Source of the DNA: CAMAXB01 sp964476565
Lineage (GTDB): Bacteria; Verrucomicrobiota; Verrucomicrobiia; Opitutales; Opitutaceae
Assembly: GCA_964476565.1 (NCBI GenBank)
Contig: CAYZBG010000011.1
Location: forward strand, 20,365 to 84,364
Direction: 5' to 3'
Length of the DNA: 64,000 nt
Shown: one piece after another, positions 24,840-32,814 of the stretch
How positions within the stretch are numbered: the first letter of the stretch is position 1
Layout: each line of letters starts with the position of its first letter
Made by a program: the position numbers and the translations under genes
The notes under the pieces: model-generated
The model's input: only the letters and a program-made list of their open reading frames with translations
The model's database searches: none
What the model was told of the DNA's origin: nothing

Positions 24840-26288
24840 ATGCGTTCCTCCTACCCCCCGTTTCGTTGGCTGCTCCTCATTGTTTGCCTTGGTCTCGCCG
24901 GTTCCGCCCCGGCCTTTACCCCCCGCGAGCCGCCGCCGGCCCTGACGTGGGCGGACGTGCCCGGGATTTTGGCGCGGATCAAGGCGCCGCAGTTTCCCGC
25001 GCGGGACTTTGTCATCACCGACGCCGCGTTCGGTGCGGTGGCGGATGGTCGCACGTTGGCGACGGACGCGTTGCGCAAGGCGATCGAGGCCTGTCATGCG
25101 GCGGGCGGCGGCCGGGTGGTGGTGCCCGCAGGCACGTTTTTGACTGGCGCGATCCATCTCAAGAGCAACGTCAACCTGCACGTCTCGGAAGGCGCCACGC
25201 TGCTATTCAGCACGGACCCGGCGCACTACTTGCCGGCCGTCTTCACGCGCTGGGAGGGCATGGAGATGATGGGGTATTCGCCGTTCATCTACGCCCTCGA
25301 CCAGGAGAACATTGCGATCACGGGCAAGGGCACGCTCGACGGCCAGGCCAGCACCACGCATTGGTGGCCGTGGAAAGGCAACCGGGTCGATGGCTGGGAG
25401 CCGGGGATGCCGCGCCAGCACGAGGCGAGGGCGAAGCTGTTCGAGCTCGCCGAGGCCGGCGTTCCGCCCGCGCAGCGCGTGTTCGCCGAGGGATCCTACC
25501 TGCGTCCGATGTTCATCCAGCCCTACCGGTGCCGCAACGTGCTGATCGAGGGCGTCACGATCCTGCGTTCGCCGATGTGGGAGATTCATCCGGTGCTCTG
25601 CACCAACGTCACCGTTCGCGGTGTAACGATCCGCAGCCACGGACCGAACAACGACGGCTGCAATCCGGAGTCGAGCCGCGACGTGCTGATTGAGGACACG
25701 CTCTTTGATACCGGTGACGACTGCATTGCGATCAAGTCCGGGCGCAATGCCGACGGACGCCGGCTCGCAACGCCGTCGGAGAACATCATCATCCGCAACT
25801 GCCGCATGGTCGAAGGCCACGGTGGCGTGGTGATCGGCAGCGAAATCTCCGGCGGTGCGCGCAACGTGTTTGTCGAGGACTGCGTGATGAGCAGCCCGGA
25901 ACTGGAGCGGGCGATCCGGTTCAAGACCAACTCGCATCGCGGCGGGGTGATCGAGAATATCTACGTGCGTAACGTGAAGGTGGGGCAGGTGAAGCAGGCG
26001 GTGATTCTCGCGGACTTTTTCTACGAGGAAGGCGACACTGGCGCGCATGACCCCATTTTGCGCAACGTGGTCGTGGAGAACCTGAGCGCGGGCAAGGCGC
26101 CCCACGCGCTTTTCCTGCGCGGCTACGAACGCACGCCGATTGGCAGCATCAAGCTGATCAATTGCCGGTTCGAAGGCGTGACCGAGCCGTCGGTCATCAG
26201 CCATGTGGCGTCCATCGAACTCATCAACGTGTTCCAGAACACCGGCGTGAAGACGGACGAGTGGGGTAGCCCGCTCACTGCGCCTTGA
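24840..26288 (+). CDS. Glycoside hydrolase family 28 (polygalacturonase-like)
   Basis: 482 residues from ATG 24840; the upstream 21 codons lack a signal. Signal peptide 'PPFRWLLLIVCLGLAGSAPA'. Parallel beta-helix fold opening with the pectin-lyase-type 'ITDAAFGAVADGRTLATDAL'. GH28 catalytic residues are complete: 'HGPNNDGCNPESS' (Asp 272), 'DTGDDCIAIKSG' (Asp 293, Asp 294), 'EGHGGVVIGSE' (His 327) and 'IRFKTN' (Arg 360, Lys 362). It should hydrolyse galacturonic-acid or rhamnogalacturonan linkages outside the cytoplasm. No transporter or pectin lyase neighbour in the window. Downstream are hairpin repeats and a convergent regulator. Confidence 0.9.
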   Translation: MRSSYPPFRWLLLIVCLGLAGSAPAFTPREPPPALTWADVPGILARIKAPQFPARDFVITDAAFGAVADGRTLATDALRKAIEACHAAGGGRVVVPAGTFLTGAIHLKSNVNLHVSEGATLLFSTDPAHYLPAVFTRWEGMEMMGYSPFIYALDQENIAITGKGTLDGQASTTHWWPWKGNRVDGWEPGMPRQHEARAKLFELAEAGVPPAQRVFAEGSYLRPMFIQPYRCRNVLIEGVTILRSPMWEIHPVLCTNVTVRGVTIRSHGPNNDGCNPESSRDVLIEDTLFDTGDDCIAIKSGRNADGRRLATPSENIIIRNCRMVEGHGGVVIGSEISGGARNVFVEDCVMSSPELERAIRFKTNSHRGGVIENIYVRNVKVGQVKQAVILADFFYEEGDTGAHDPILRNVVVENLSAGKAPHALFLRGYERTPIGSIKLINCRFEGVTEPSVISHVASIELINVFQNTGVKTDEWGSPLTAP

Positions 26289-26294
26289 GGCCCC

Positions 26295-26311
26295 GCGGGC
26301 GTGTCGCCCGC
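26295..26311 (+). terminator. Hairpin after the GH28 gene, possible terminator
   Basis: GCGGGCG-TGT-CGCCCGC, a perfect 7-bp stem with a 3-base loop, starts 6 bases after the stop. There is no T run after it, so termination is only a guess; it may belong to the REP cluster that follows. Confidence 0.4.
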
Positions 26312-26320
26312 GCCGTTCAT

Positions 26321-26443
26321 GGAGCGGCGCCTGCCTCAGGCACCCCAAGGAGCGGCGACACTCCTGTCGCCGAAATCGCCCCCGGCCGGCACACGAAGCT
26401 TCGGCGGGCTCGACGAACCCGGCGACACGAGTGTCACCGCTCC
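26321..26443. repeat. Cluster of REP-like hairpin elements
   Basis: Three units. 26321-26344 begins GGAGCGGCG and has a GCCTG/CAGGC hairpin. 26349-26372 is GGAGCGGCGACACTCCTGTC then GCCG, with stem GGCGACA/TGTCGCC. 26420-26443 is an inverted copy (reverse strand GGAGCGGTGACACTCGTGTC then GCCG). The head-to-head pair is arranged like a BIME. The cluster fills the gap between the convergent GH28 and AraC-type genes. The same element appears at 16006-16029. Confidence 0.75.
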
Positions 26444-26447
26444 GTGC

Positions 26448-27362
26448 CTACCGTGCGGCCGCGGCACCGCCGTGGATCCGGTCCCGGTACGCCGTCGGGG
26501 CTTCGCCGGCCACGCGCCGGAAGACGCGATTGAACTGGGACAGCGACTGGAAACCGGCTTCGAAGGCGGCCTCGCTGATGCGCTTGTGCGGATTGAGCAG
26601 CAGGTTCTTGACCTTCTCGACGCGCACGCGGGCGAGGTAGTCGGTGAAGGTCATGCCCGTCGCCTTCTTGAACATCTTGCAGAAGTAGAAGGCGCTCATG
26701 TTGACCGATTTTGCCACGTCCTCGAGCGTGAGGTCGTCGGCGTGCTGGTCCGCGATGAGCACGCGGGCGCGGGTGATGGCGGGCGCCTCGGACGACTCCT
26801 TTTTCACCATGAGCTGGTTGCTGATGGTGGCGAGGTGCTGGGCGAAGATCGTGAGCAGGCGCAGAATCGACTCGTACTGCTTCTTGGTGACCACGCGTGT
26901 CTGGAAATAGGCCTCTTCGAGCTTCTTCAGGTCGATCTCGGTACCCCACTTGAGCAGCTGGGAGGTGAGCTTGTCGAATTGCTTGGCGTCCGGTTTGTTG
27001 ACGAGAATCTGGCCGGTTTGCAGGAAGGCGATGAGGTTGTCGCCCACGCGGATCGGCACGGCCGAGTCACACAGGCCGGCGAAGCACTTCAGCGTCTTGG
27101 GTTCGAGCTGCGCCTCCTCTTCGACGCGACGCTGCAGCTGCAGGCAGGCGGCGCACGAGTGGTTGGTGGTGGCCATCAAGGCGCAGAACGGATTCTCGTT
27201 CGGATCCTTGTGGTGAGGCAGGTCAAAGGCCTCGATCGGCCGCAAATTGATCGGCAGCCCGGTCGTTTCGCGGAACGCCTGCTCATAGTCGCGATAGATC
27301 TGGGATTGCTTCAGATCAGCGACCATCTCCCGACTGTGCTTTGCGGCATCCTGGGACGTCAT
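26448..27362 (-). CDS. PocR-domain AraC-family transcriptional regulator
   Basis: 304 residues. The N-terminal sensory domain (about 20-170) resembles PocR: 'FRETTGLPINLRPIEAF', 'NPFCALMATTNHSCAACLQL' and 'KCFAGLCDSAVPIRVGDNLI', with conserved cysteines that may bind a metal or hydrocarbon ligand. A linker follows, then the AraC-type double helix-turn-helix (about 200-297): 'LTLEDVAKSVNMSAFYFCKM', 'FKKATGMTFTDYLARVRVEK', 'ISEAAFEAGFQSLSQFNRVF'. It is expected to act as an activator of carbon-source genes. Being convergent to the GH28 gene gives no proof that it controls it. The upstream 147 bases before tRNA-Leu show no recognisable operator. Confidence 0.9.
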   Translation of the reverse strand: MTSQDAAKHSREMVADLKQSQIYRDYEQAFRETTGLPINLRPIEAFDLPHHKDPNENPFCALMATTNHSCAACLQLQRRVEEEAQLEPKTLKCFAGLCDSAVPIRVGDNLIAFLQTGQILVNKPDAKQFDKLTSQLLKWGTEIDLKKLEEAYFQTRVVTKKQYESILRLLTIFAQHLATISNQLMVKKESSEAPAITRARVLIADQHADDLTLEDVAKSVNMSAFYFCKMFKKATGMTFTDYLARVRVEKVKNLLLNPHKRISEAAFEAGFQSLSQFNRVFRRVAGEAPTAYRDRIHGGAAAAR

Positions 27363-27509
27363 AACAGTACCGAAAGGTAGAGCCTAGGGGACGGCGAGGC
27401 AATCTGTAACACAGACGGTGGCCGAGGGTATTCCCGGTGCGCATGCCCGTCAGAAAAAGAAAATTGGGTTTACAAGCCCGGGCCGATTTCGGAGCGTCCG
27501 TCGTGGTCC

Positions 27510-27596
27510 GCCGGGATGGCGAAATTGGTATCCGCAACTGACTCAAAATCAGTCGCCCGGAAGGGCTTGGGGGTTCGAGTCCCCCTCCCGGCACCA
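27510..27596 (+). tRNA. tRNA-Leu (anticodon CAA)
   Basis: Acceptor GCCGGGA (27510-27516) pairs with TCCCGGC (27586-27592), discriminator A, encoded CCA at 27594-27596. The anticodon arm ACTGA-CTCAAAA-TCAGT gives anticodon CAA, reading UUG. A long variable arm, as in class II leucine tRNAs, and a GGTTCGAGTCC T-arm are present. It marks the left border of an accessory patch. Confidence 0.93.
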
Positions 27597-27851
27597 CCGC
27601 TTTGCTCCTGCGCGAGCCGTGTCAAAGAGGAGCCGTCCTCGGCGTCGGTCGACGAAGTCGTGACTCACCAGGCCAGACGGTTTGGCCACAAAGAGGCTCA
27701 AGAAACTCAAGATCAGAAAGACGCTGCTCCTTCCGCTGACCGCGTGCGTGGGTCGCACGGGAGGTATTCTTGCCGATCAAGGCAGGGGGCGACGAAGGCT
27801 TGGCATGATTTTGTTTTTGCGTGGATGAAAGCGGTAGCAATCGTGGTGTGC

Positions 27852-28052
27852 ATGGCGAATCGGTCCCAGGCAATCGAGGAGGCGGAGCGAGCCGGCTTCG
27901 ACCTGACCTTGGTGGACGAGAGCCTCAAGCTCACCCATGAGGAGCGGGCGCGTCAGCATGACCAAGCGCTCGCCTTGGTGCTGGAGCTGGATCAACTGCG
28001 TCGCGACCGAACGCATGCAAAGCCTGAGTCAACTGCTGCAACGAATCGCTGA
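27852..28052 (+). CDS. Small protein paired with nucleotidyltransferase
   Basis: 66 residues from ATG 27852 (an in-frame ATG at 27825 would add nine residues). It is helical: 'QAIEEAERAGFDLTLVDESL', 'KLTHEERARQHDQALALVLE', 'LDQLRRDRTHAKP'. The pattern 'LVDESLKLT.EER...H..AL.L...L' is, as far as I recall, common in small proteins encoded just before nucleotidyltransferase-domain genes. The last 38 bases overlap the start of that gene at 28015, which implies translational coupling. Function unknown; a partner or antitoxin role is inferred from the arrangement. Confidence 0.65.
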   Translation: MANRSQAIEEAERAGFDLTLVDESLKLTHEERARQHDQALALVLELDQLRRDRTHAKPESTAATNR

Positions 28053-28512
28053 TTCGGGCGTCGAGTTTGTGATCATCGGCGGATTTGCGGGCGTCTTGCA
28101 CGGCTCCGCCTTGGTGACCCGCGGGCTCGACATCTGCGCCGTGCTGACGCCGGCGTATATCGAGCGGTTGCGCGAGGCGCTCAAGGACTTGAATCCGCGG
28201 CATCGGATGACTCCCCAAGCGCTCTCGTTTCTGCAAGTACCGAAGCCGGGAGAGACGGTGACCAACCTCTACTTGAATACCGACTGGGGAATTGTGGATA
28301 TCCTCACCTCGGTGCTGGGGCTGGGAGCCCTGGATCGGATCATGGGCGGGGCTGAGCAAATTACGATCGGCGGCAGGACCTGTCGCCTCATCGGTATCGA
28401 CGACCTCATCAAGGCAAAGGAGGCGATGGGACGTGAAAAGGACGCGCTGGCAGCCAAGGAACTGCGGGCGATTCGGGCCAAACGATCTGCGGGTGGTCCG
28501 GAAGGTGGATGA
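28015..28512 (+). CDS. Nucleotidyltransferase-fold protein (AbiEii/MNT-like)
   Basis: 165 residues from ATG 28015. The fold of minimal nucleotidyltransferases is visible: 'GVEFVIIGGFAGVLHGSALV' (the GG...H-G motif, 17-34), 'TRGLDICAVLTPAYIERLRE', and later 'TDWGIVDILTSVLG' and 'CRLIGIDDLIKAKEAMGREK', where the substrate Asp/Lys helix lies. In relatives the metal-binding motif is T-x-D-L-D; here it reads T-R-G-L-D, so the first Asp (position 37) is Gly. Activity may be lost. It overlaps the upstream small gene, as in toxin-antitoxin or abortive-infection pairs of the AbiE type. AbiE membership is inferred, not certain. Confidence 0.65.
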   Translation: MQSLSQLLQRIADSGVEFVIIGGFAGVLHGSALVTRGLDICAVLTPAYIERLREALKDLNPRHRMTPQALSFLQVPKPGETVTNLYLNTDWGIVDILTSVLGLGALDRIMGGAEQITIGGRTCRLIGIDDLIKAKEAMGREKDALAAKELRAIRAKRSAGGPEGG

Positions 28513-28697
28513 TGTCTCAGGTAGGGAGTAGACCGGCAGGCACGGAGTTGGGCCGATAAAATCCGCTTTACCTGCCACGACCCATAAACCGACCTGCGCT
28601 GTTACACTGATCGGACTTCCCCTTCGCCAGGAGCAGCAGGTTGGTTTGACTCAACGACGTAATCAGCCCACAAGTGATTGAACGAGAAGCTAAACCC

Positions 28698-29461
28698 ATG
28701 TCGCCGCTACCGAAATGGATGAAAGAAAAAGTAGAGAAGCAGCGTCAGGCTCGCTTGTCTCAGCGGCGCGTTACGTCAGACGAAGCGCGCAAGCAGTACT
28801 TGAGAGTGGAGAGCAATACGTCAACCGACTCCAAGCGGAGCGAGACGCTCTCCGTCACTGGGCGCGTTGTAACGATAAGGAACTGACTTCCGGTTACTGC
28901 GGCCAATACCATCCCATTGGGGCGGGGGCAGAACATCGGGTCTTTTTTGACGTTGCGCAGGGCCTGGCGATCAAGGCCACCCATCCTAATCGTTTTGGCT
29001 GGTCAGTGGAGTACGAAGGGGCGAATGCGACTCCGTTCGAATACCTCCGCCGGCTGATCTACCAAAATTGGTTCTTTGGCGATCGGATCAACCTGGTTGG
29101 TGTCGTGACCGGCGACGACCATCTCGAAGTGATCACATCCCAGCCTTGGATCACAGGGATGGAGACTCATCCGGAAGCAACTGAAGAACAAATTGTCAGC
29201 TATTTTGCCGATCTCGGATTCGTTCCGACTCGGCTGTTTCCAAGTCGCAGTGGCTTCTACAATAAAGAGGTCGACATCGTGGCGGCCGATGCCCACCCGA
29301 GGAATATTCTCGTATCGGAGTTTGGTCAGATCCTCCCCATCGATGTCGTGATGGGGAGACCCGGACCTCGGTTGGCAAGGTTGCTTGCCCTCGAGTTCCC
29401 TCCGCAACCGAGCTCCGGAGCAATTGGCCGATCGTTTGGACCAGACCCGGTCGATACTTGA
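28698..29461 (+). pseudogene. Polyvalent-protein-type kinase gene, probably frameshifted
   Basis: Most of the protein lies in one frame open from 28715 to 29461: 'YCGQYHPIGAGAEHRVFFDV', 'WFFGDRINLVGVVTGDDHLE', 'VITSQPWITGMETHPEATEE', 'FYNKEVDIVAADAHPRNILV', 'LPIDVVMGRPG'. This matches the kinase domain found in polyvalent proteins of phage and conjugative elements, with the catalytic-loop-like DAHPRN. A natural-looking start, MSPLPKWMKEKVEKQRQARL, lies in another frame from ATG 28698, and the helix it begins continues in the main frame from about 28795 (AQAVLESGEQYVNRLQAERD). A small indel near 28785-28800 would explain this. A functional shorter protein from 28715 cannot be excluded. Confidence 0.55.
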
Positions 29462-29678
29462 TCAATCCGTTTCCGGCTCTCGCATTGCGCTGCGCGGTAT
29501 CCGATGAGACGCAGGCAATCCGAATGGGATTGTGCCGTTACGGGTTACGAATCGAGACGCCCCAACCTGAGCATCGCGAGCAACGGAATGACTCTTCATG
29601 AATCCGTCCAGCGCTGCTACTCAAATAGTGCTGTTCGGACTGAACCGCTTTCGCAGTTAGGTGTGGGGGCGCTTTAGG

Positions 29679-30296
29679 TCACTCGTCCTCGTCGAACTCC
29701 GGCGGTTTGATCGGCATGAGCAGGCGATCCAATTCGGCCTGGGTCGGATTGCGGATCGAGACGACCGTGAGGAGGGCTTCGCCGGCGGGCAGGGTCACGC
29801 GGGTCTCGGCGCCTGCTTGGAGGCCGAGGGCCACGGCGGCGAGCGGCGAGGTGTGGGGCAGGCATTCGATGCCGCTCTCCGGATCGCTCGCGGTCTCACC
29901 GTGCGTCGTGATCAGAAAGGTGAAGCGGTGCTTTCGTTTCGTCGCCACGTCCCGCTTCTCGAGGGTGGCGACGTGCCCGAGCTGCAGCGTCTGCGTCGGC
30001 TTGGTGAGCCACGTGGCGGGATCGACTTCGATGAAGGTGTTGCGCGCGACGAACCGATCGAGCGCCGTCATCTTGCGATCGACGGCGCGGATCGCCTCCT
30101 TGGCCGCCTTGAAGCCGAAGTTTTCGCGCAGGTCGCCCTAGCTGTGGGCCTCGACCTTGTCCGCCACCAGTCCGACGCGCTTGTGCTTCAGCGCCTCGAA
30201 CTCCTCGGCCAGCACGCGATTGTAGCCGGGTCGCACATAGATCGTCCGCGGTGGCGGTGGCGCGGGTCGAAGGATGGGCTTCCGGCGAATCGGCAT
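29679..30296 (-). pseudogene. GreA/GreB-family gene interrupted by an in-frame TAG
   Basis: Read from ATG 30296 the frame gives 52 codons, a TAG at 30138-30140, then 152 more codons to the stop at 29679. Before the TAG: 'YVRPGYNRVLAEEFEALKHK' and 'RVGLVADKVEAHS'. After it: 'GDLRENFGFKAAKEAIRAVD' (the Gre coiled-coil tip, usually GDLxENAEY), then 'LQLGHVATLEKRDV' and 'SPLAAVALGLQAGAETRVTL' (the FKBP-like C-terminal domain). Gre factors rescue backtracked RNA polymerase. With one base changed the 205-residue protein, carrying an N-terminal Pro/Arg extension, would be whole. ATG 30071 could restart a C-terminal fragment. Sequencing error, decay and readthrough remain open. Confidence 0.8.
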
Positions 30297-30306
30297 AGCG
30301 GTGAAA

Positions 30307-32241
30307 TCACTCCTGGTGCCGGCTTTTGTTTCGGGCAATCCGAAGGGCGGCAAGGAGAAGAACACCAAGGGGTCCCCACGATCCTCCTCCTCCGCCGCCA
30401 CCGCCGCCGGAGCTGCCTCCGGTCGGAGGCGGGGGTGCAACGGGAGGCGGGGTGGGAGCAATCGTGTACGTTGCCTCGGCGAGGGTGCCCTCTGTCGTGC
30501 CGGGCAGGTAGGCGAGGGCGCGCACGGTCGTGGTCGAGGAGACTACAAAGGGCGCCGTGTAAACCGTACCGGTGGTGGGTGTCGGCGTGCTGCCATCCAG
30601 CGTGTAACGCAGGAGGGCGCCGTTGCCGGTGGCGCTGAGGGTGACCGTCTGTGCCGTGGCGTACGTGCCGCCCGCGGGGCTGAACCGGGGCTCGGGCGTA
30701 CTGCCGAGGCGCTGGGCGAGTTGCTCGAGGTAGAGGGAGCGGGGCAGCAGGCCGTCGGTGTTGCTGCCTTCGATGATGCCCGCGGCACCGGCGAAGGGAC
30801 CGTTACCGGTGATGGTGCCGAAGCAGCCGATCGCGTAGTTCTGGGCGGTCGGTGGCTTTTGCACCACGAGCGTGCGGCCGGCCATGTCGCAGCGCCAAGC
30901 GACGGAGTGCGCCGCGGCCCAGCCGTGGCCGGTGCCGTAGGTGCCGCGGTTGTAGAGCCCGAGCACGATCGTCGTCTGGGGGTTGGTCGTCGTGAGGTTG
31001 TCGTAGAGGAGGCCCATGCCCCAGCGGCGGTGGCCCTCGGAGGCAGCGAGGGGGCGGTCCGCGGTGCAGTCGAGAAAAACGATGCCGGAATCGAGGCTGG
31101 TGCCGTTGGCGATGTAGGCGTGGCGGGCGTAACTCGCGAAGCAGTCGCGGAACAGGATCAGCTGGGAGCGGTAGACGTTGAAGTTGTAGCGCCGGCTGCC
31201 TTCGATCAGCGAGTGTGGCTCGAGCGCCCGCACGCGCTCGGCCGTGCCGCGGGTCGAGGCCCGGAAGTCCACGCCGGCGGCCACAAAGTGCTTCACCGTG
31301 CAGTCGCGTATCCAGCTGTTCTCGGTTTCGACGAAGACGATGGCGTTCTGGGCGTGGGTTTCTGCCGTCGGACCGGCCGTGACGATCTCCACCTGCAGGT
31401 CCTCGATGCCCAGGTGGGTCACCATGCCGGTGCGGTCGTACTTGTACAGGTAGCTTTGGGACAGGCTCCGGTCGAGGTGGTTGAAGACCGGGGCGTCGAC
31501 CGTGATCGTGTTGCCCGCGACGGCAGTGATGTAGCGGTGGAACCGGATATCGATCTCGCCCGGCCGCCAGAAGTTCTGGTCGCTGACGCCGCCGCGGTTG
31601 ACCGCGTCGATCCAGGCCTGGGTGGAGGGATGCCACAGGATGACCTCGTCGCCGACGCGGTAAAGCCCGGGTGTATCCACCTCGAAGCTACGAGATCCAA
31701 CCTGGACCCGCGGGGTGGTGATCTGGCTGCGGCTGCCGGCGACCTCCGAGCGCCAACCGTCATCGTTACCACCGCCGGCGGTGATGACGTTGGCCGTGGA
31801 GGTCCCGGTGCGGCGGAGAATGGTGTTGCTGCGCGGATCGTCCCGGTCGCCCACGCCGGCGAGGACGACGCCGCTGCGGTCGAGCCGTAGGGTGCCGGTC
31901 AGCTCGTACACCCCCGCGGAGAGAAGCAGCGTGCCGCGGTAGCCGTTGGCCTGCACTGGCAGGGCGCCCACCGCATCGATGGCCGCCTGCAGGCGGGCGG
32001 TGTTGTCTCCTGCCGTGGGCGACAGGGTCTGCACGACCGGCACGTCGGGGAGCGGCACGCCGCCACCGAGGTACCCGGCGTGGCTGAAATCGGGAATGCG
32101 GTTGCCTTCGGTGTCCGCCGGGTAGGTCAGGCGGCCCTGGGCGTCGCGCACGACGCGGGCGGAGTCCCAGGCGGCGGCCGGAGGGACCGTGCACAGCAGG
32201 GCAAGGCAGACAGACGCAAGGCGGGCGACTAGGCAGGGCAT
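30307..32241 (-). CDS. Secreted right-handed beta-helix protein with C-terminal sorting-like tail
   Basis: 644 residues from ATG 32241 (11 codons inside the longest frame). Signal peptide 'VARLASVCLALLCTVPPAAA'. Residues about 60-500 form a pectate-lyase-like beta-helix: 'NTARLQAAIDAVGALPVQAN', 'GTLLLSAGVYELTGTLRLDR', 'IEDLQVEIVTAG', 'SWIRDCTVKHFVAAGVDF', 'LILFRDCFASYARHAYIANG'. A chitobiase C-terminal/Fn3-associated repeat follows ('FSPAGGTYATAQTVTLSATG', 'LLRYTLDGSTPTPTTGTVYT'), then Pro-rich and polyglycine linkers. The end is 'GGSWGPLGVLLLAALRIARN' plus basic residues, like GlyGly-CTERM tails. Probably acts on or binds polysaccharide at the cell surface; the enzyme activity is unknown. 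Confidence 0.8.
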   Translation of the reverse strand: MPCLVARLASVCLALLCTVPPAAAWDSARVVRDAQGRLTYPADTEGNRIPDFSHAGYLGGGVPLPDVPVVQTLSPTAGDNTARLQAAIDAVGALPVQANGYRGTLLLSAGVYELTGTLRLDRSGVVLAGVGDRDDPRSNTILRRTGTSTANVITAGGGNDDGWRSEVAGSRSQITTPRVQVGSRSFEVDTPGLYRVGDEVILWHPSTQAWIDAVNRGGVSDQNFWRPGEIDIRFHRYITAVAGNTITVDAPVFNHLDRSLSQSYLYKYDRTGMVTHLGIEDLQVEIVTAGPTAETHAQNAIVFVETENSWIRDCTVKHFVAAGVDFRASTRGTAERVRALEPHSLIEGSRRYNFNVYRSQLILFRDCFASYARHAYIANGTSLDSGIVFLDCTADRPLAASEGHRRWGMGLLYDNLTTTNPQTTIVLGLYNRGTYGTGHGWAAAHSVAWRCDMAGRTLVVQKPPTAQNYAIGCFGTITGNGPFAGAAGIIEGSNTDGLLPRSLYLEQLAQRLGSTPEPRFSPAGGTYATAQTVTLSATGNGALLRYTLDGSTPTPTTGTVYTAPFVVSSTTTVRALAYLPGTTEGTLAEATYTIAPTPPPVAPPPPTGGSSGGGGGGGGGSWGPLGVLLLAALRIARNKSRHQE

Positions 32242-32334
32242 GGGGCGAGCGCGGGGTTTCGCGAGACCGGACAAGCTTTTCGCCCCGGCAACAACCCGGA
32301 AAGCGCCCGGGTGATCACATCCTTAAGCGCCGGT

Positions 32335-32814
32335 TCAGCGGCTCGCGGAGGTGGGCGCCGGGCGGACAAGCGTCTCGCGATGGCCGTGCATGCACACGGC
32401 GCAGAAGGACTCGATCTCGCGCCGGGCGACACCTTGCAGCACGAGACGGAGTTCGGCCGAGGCGGCCTCGCGTTCAAGCAGGGTGAACAGGTGTGTATCC
32501 GGCAGATCGTGACGGAAGGTATCGTCCAGAGCCTTCTCGGCGGTCTGAAAGTAGGCGAGGAGCGGATTGAGGCCGCAGGGGCAGGGCGGGGCTTCGGGGG
32601 CCGGCGCCGTGCTGGTCCGTGCGGACGGACGGCGGCGGGACGGCGCGGCGCGCAGATCCTCGAACAGGCGGTCGAGCGTCCAGTCCATCAGGTAGACGAG
32701 GGCGTCGGGGTTGGCGAGGGGGGAGGTGGCGCGCTCGGCGCGCAACAGGGTTTCCCAGCGCTGGCGCAGGGTGGGGCGGATCGTCAGCAGCGCGCGCATC
32801 AAGCCGTCTTGCAT
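32335..32814 (-). CDS. Hypothetical protein with cysteine pairs
   Basis: 159 residues from ATG 32814 (MQDGLMRALLTIRPTLRQRW). It is helical, with an Ala/Pro/Arg-rich middle, then 'PPCPCGLNPLLAYFQTAEKA', 'LDDTFRHDLPDTHLFTLLER' and 'ESFCAVCMHGHRETL'. The CPC and CAVCxHGH groups could bind a metal. No signal peptide, no family recognised. It lies alone between the beta-helix gene and the divergent cbb3 oxidase locus. Confidence 0.6.
   Translation of the reverse strand: MQDGLMRALLTIRPTLRQRWETLLRAERATSPLANPDALVYLMDWTLDRLFEDLRAAPSRRRPSARTSTAPAPEAPPCPCGLNPLLAYFQTAEKALDDTFRHDLPDTHLFTLLEREAASAELRLVLQGVARREIESFCAVCMHGHRETLVRPAPTSASR

Noticed and set aside
30311..30325. Possible attachment-site remnant: inverted CCGGCACCA similar to the tRNA-Leu 3' end
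   Set aside because: Only nine bases, in inverted orientation, within a coding region; expected by chance in GC-rich DNA.
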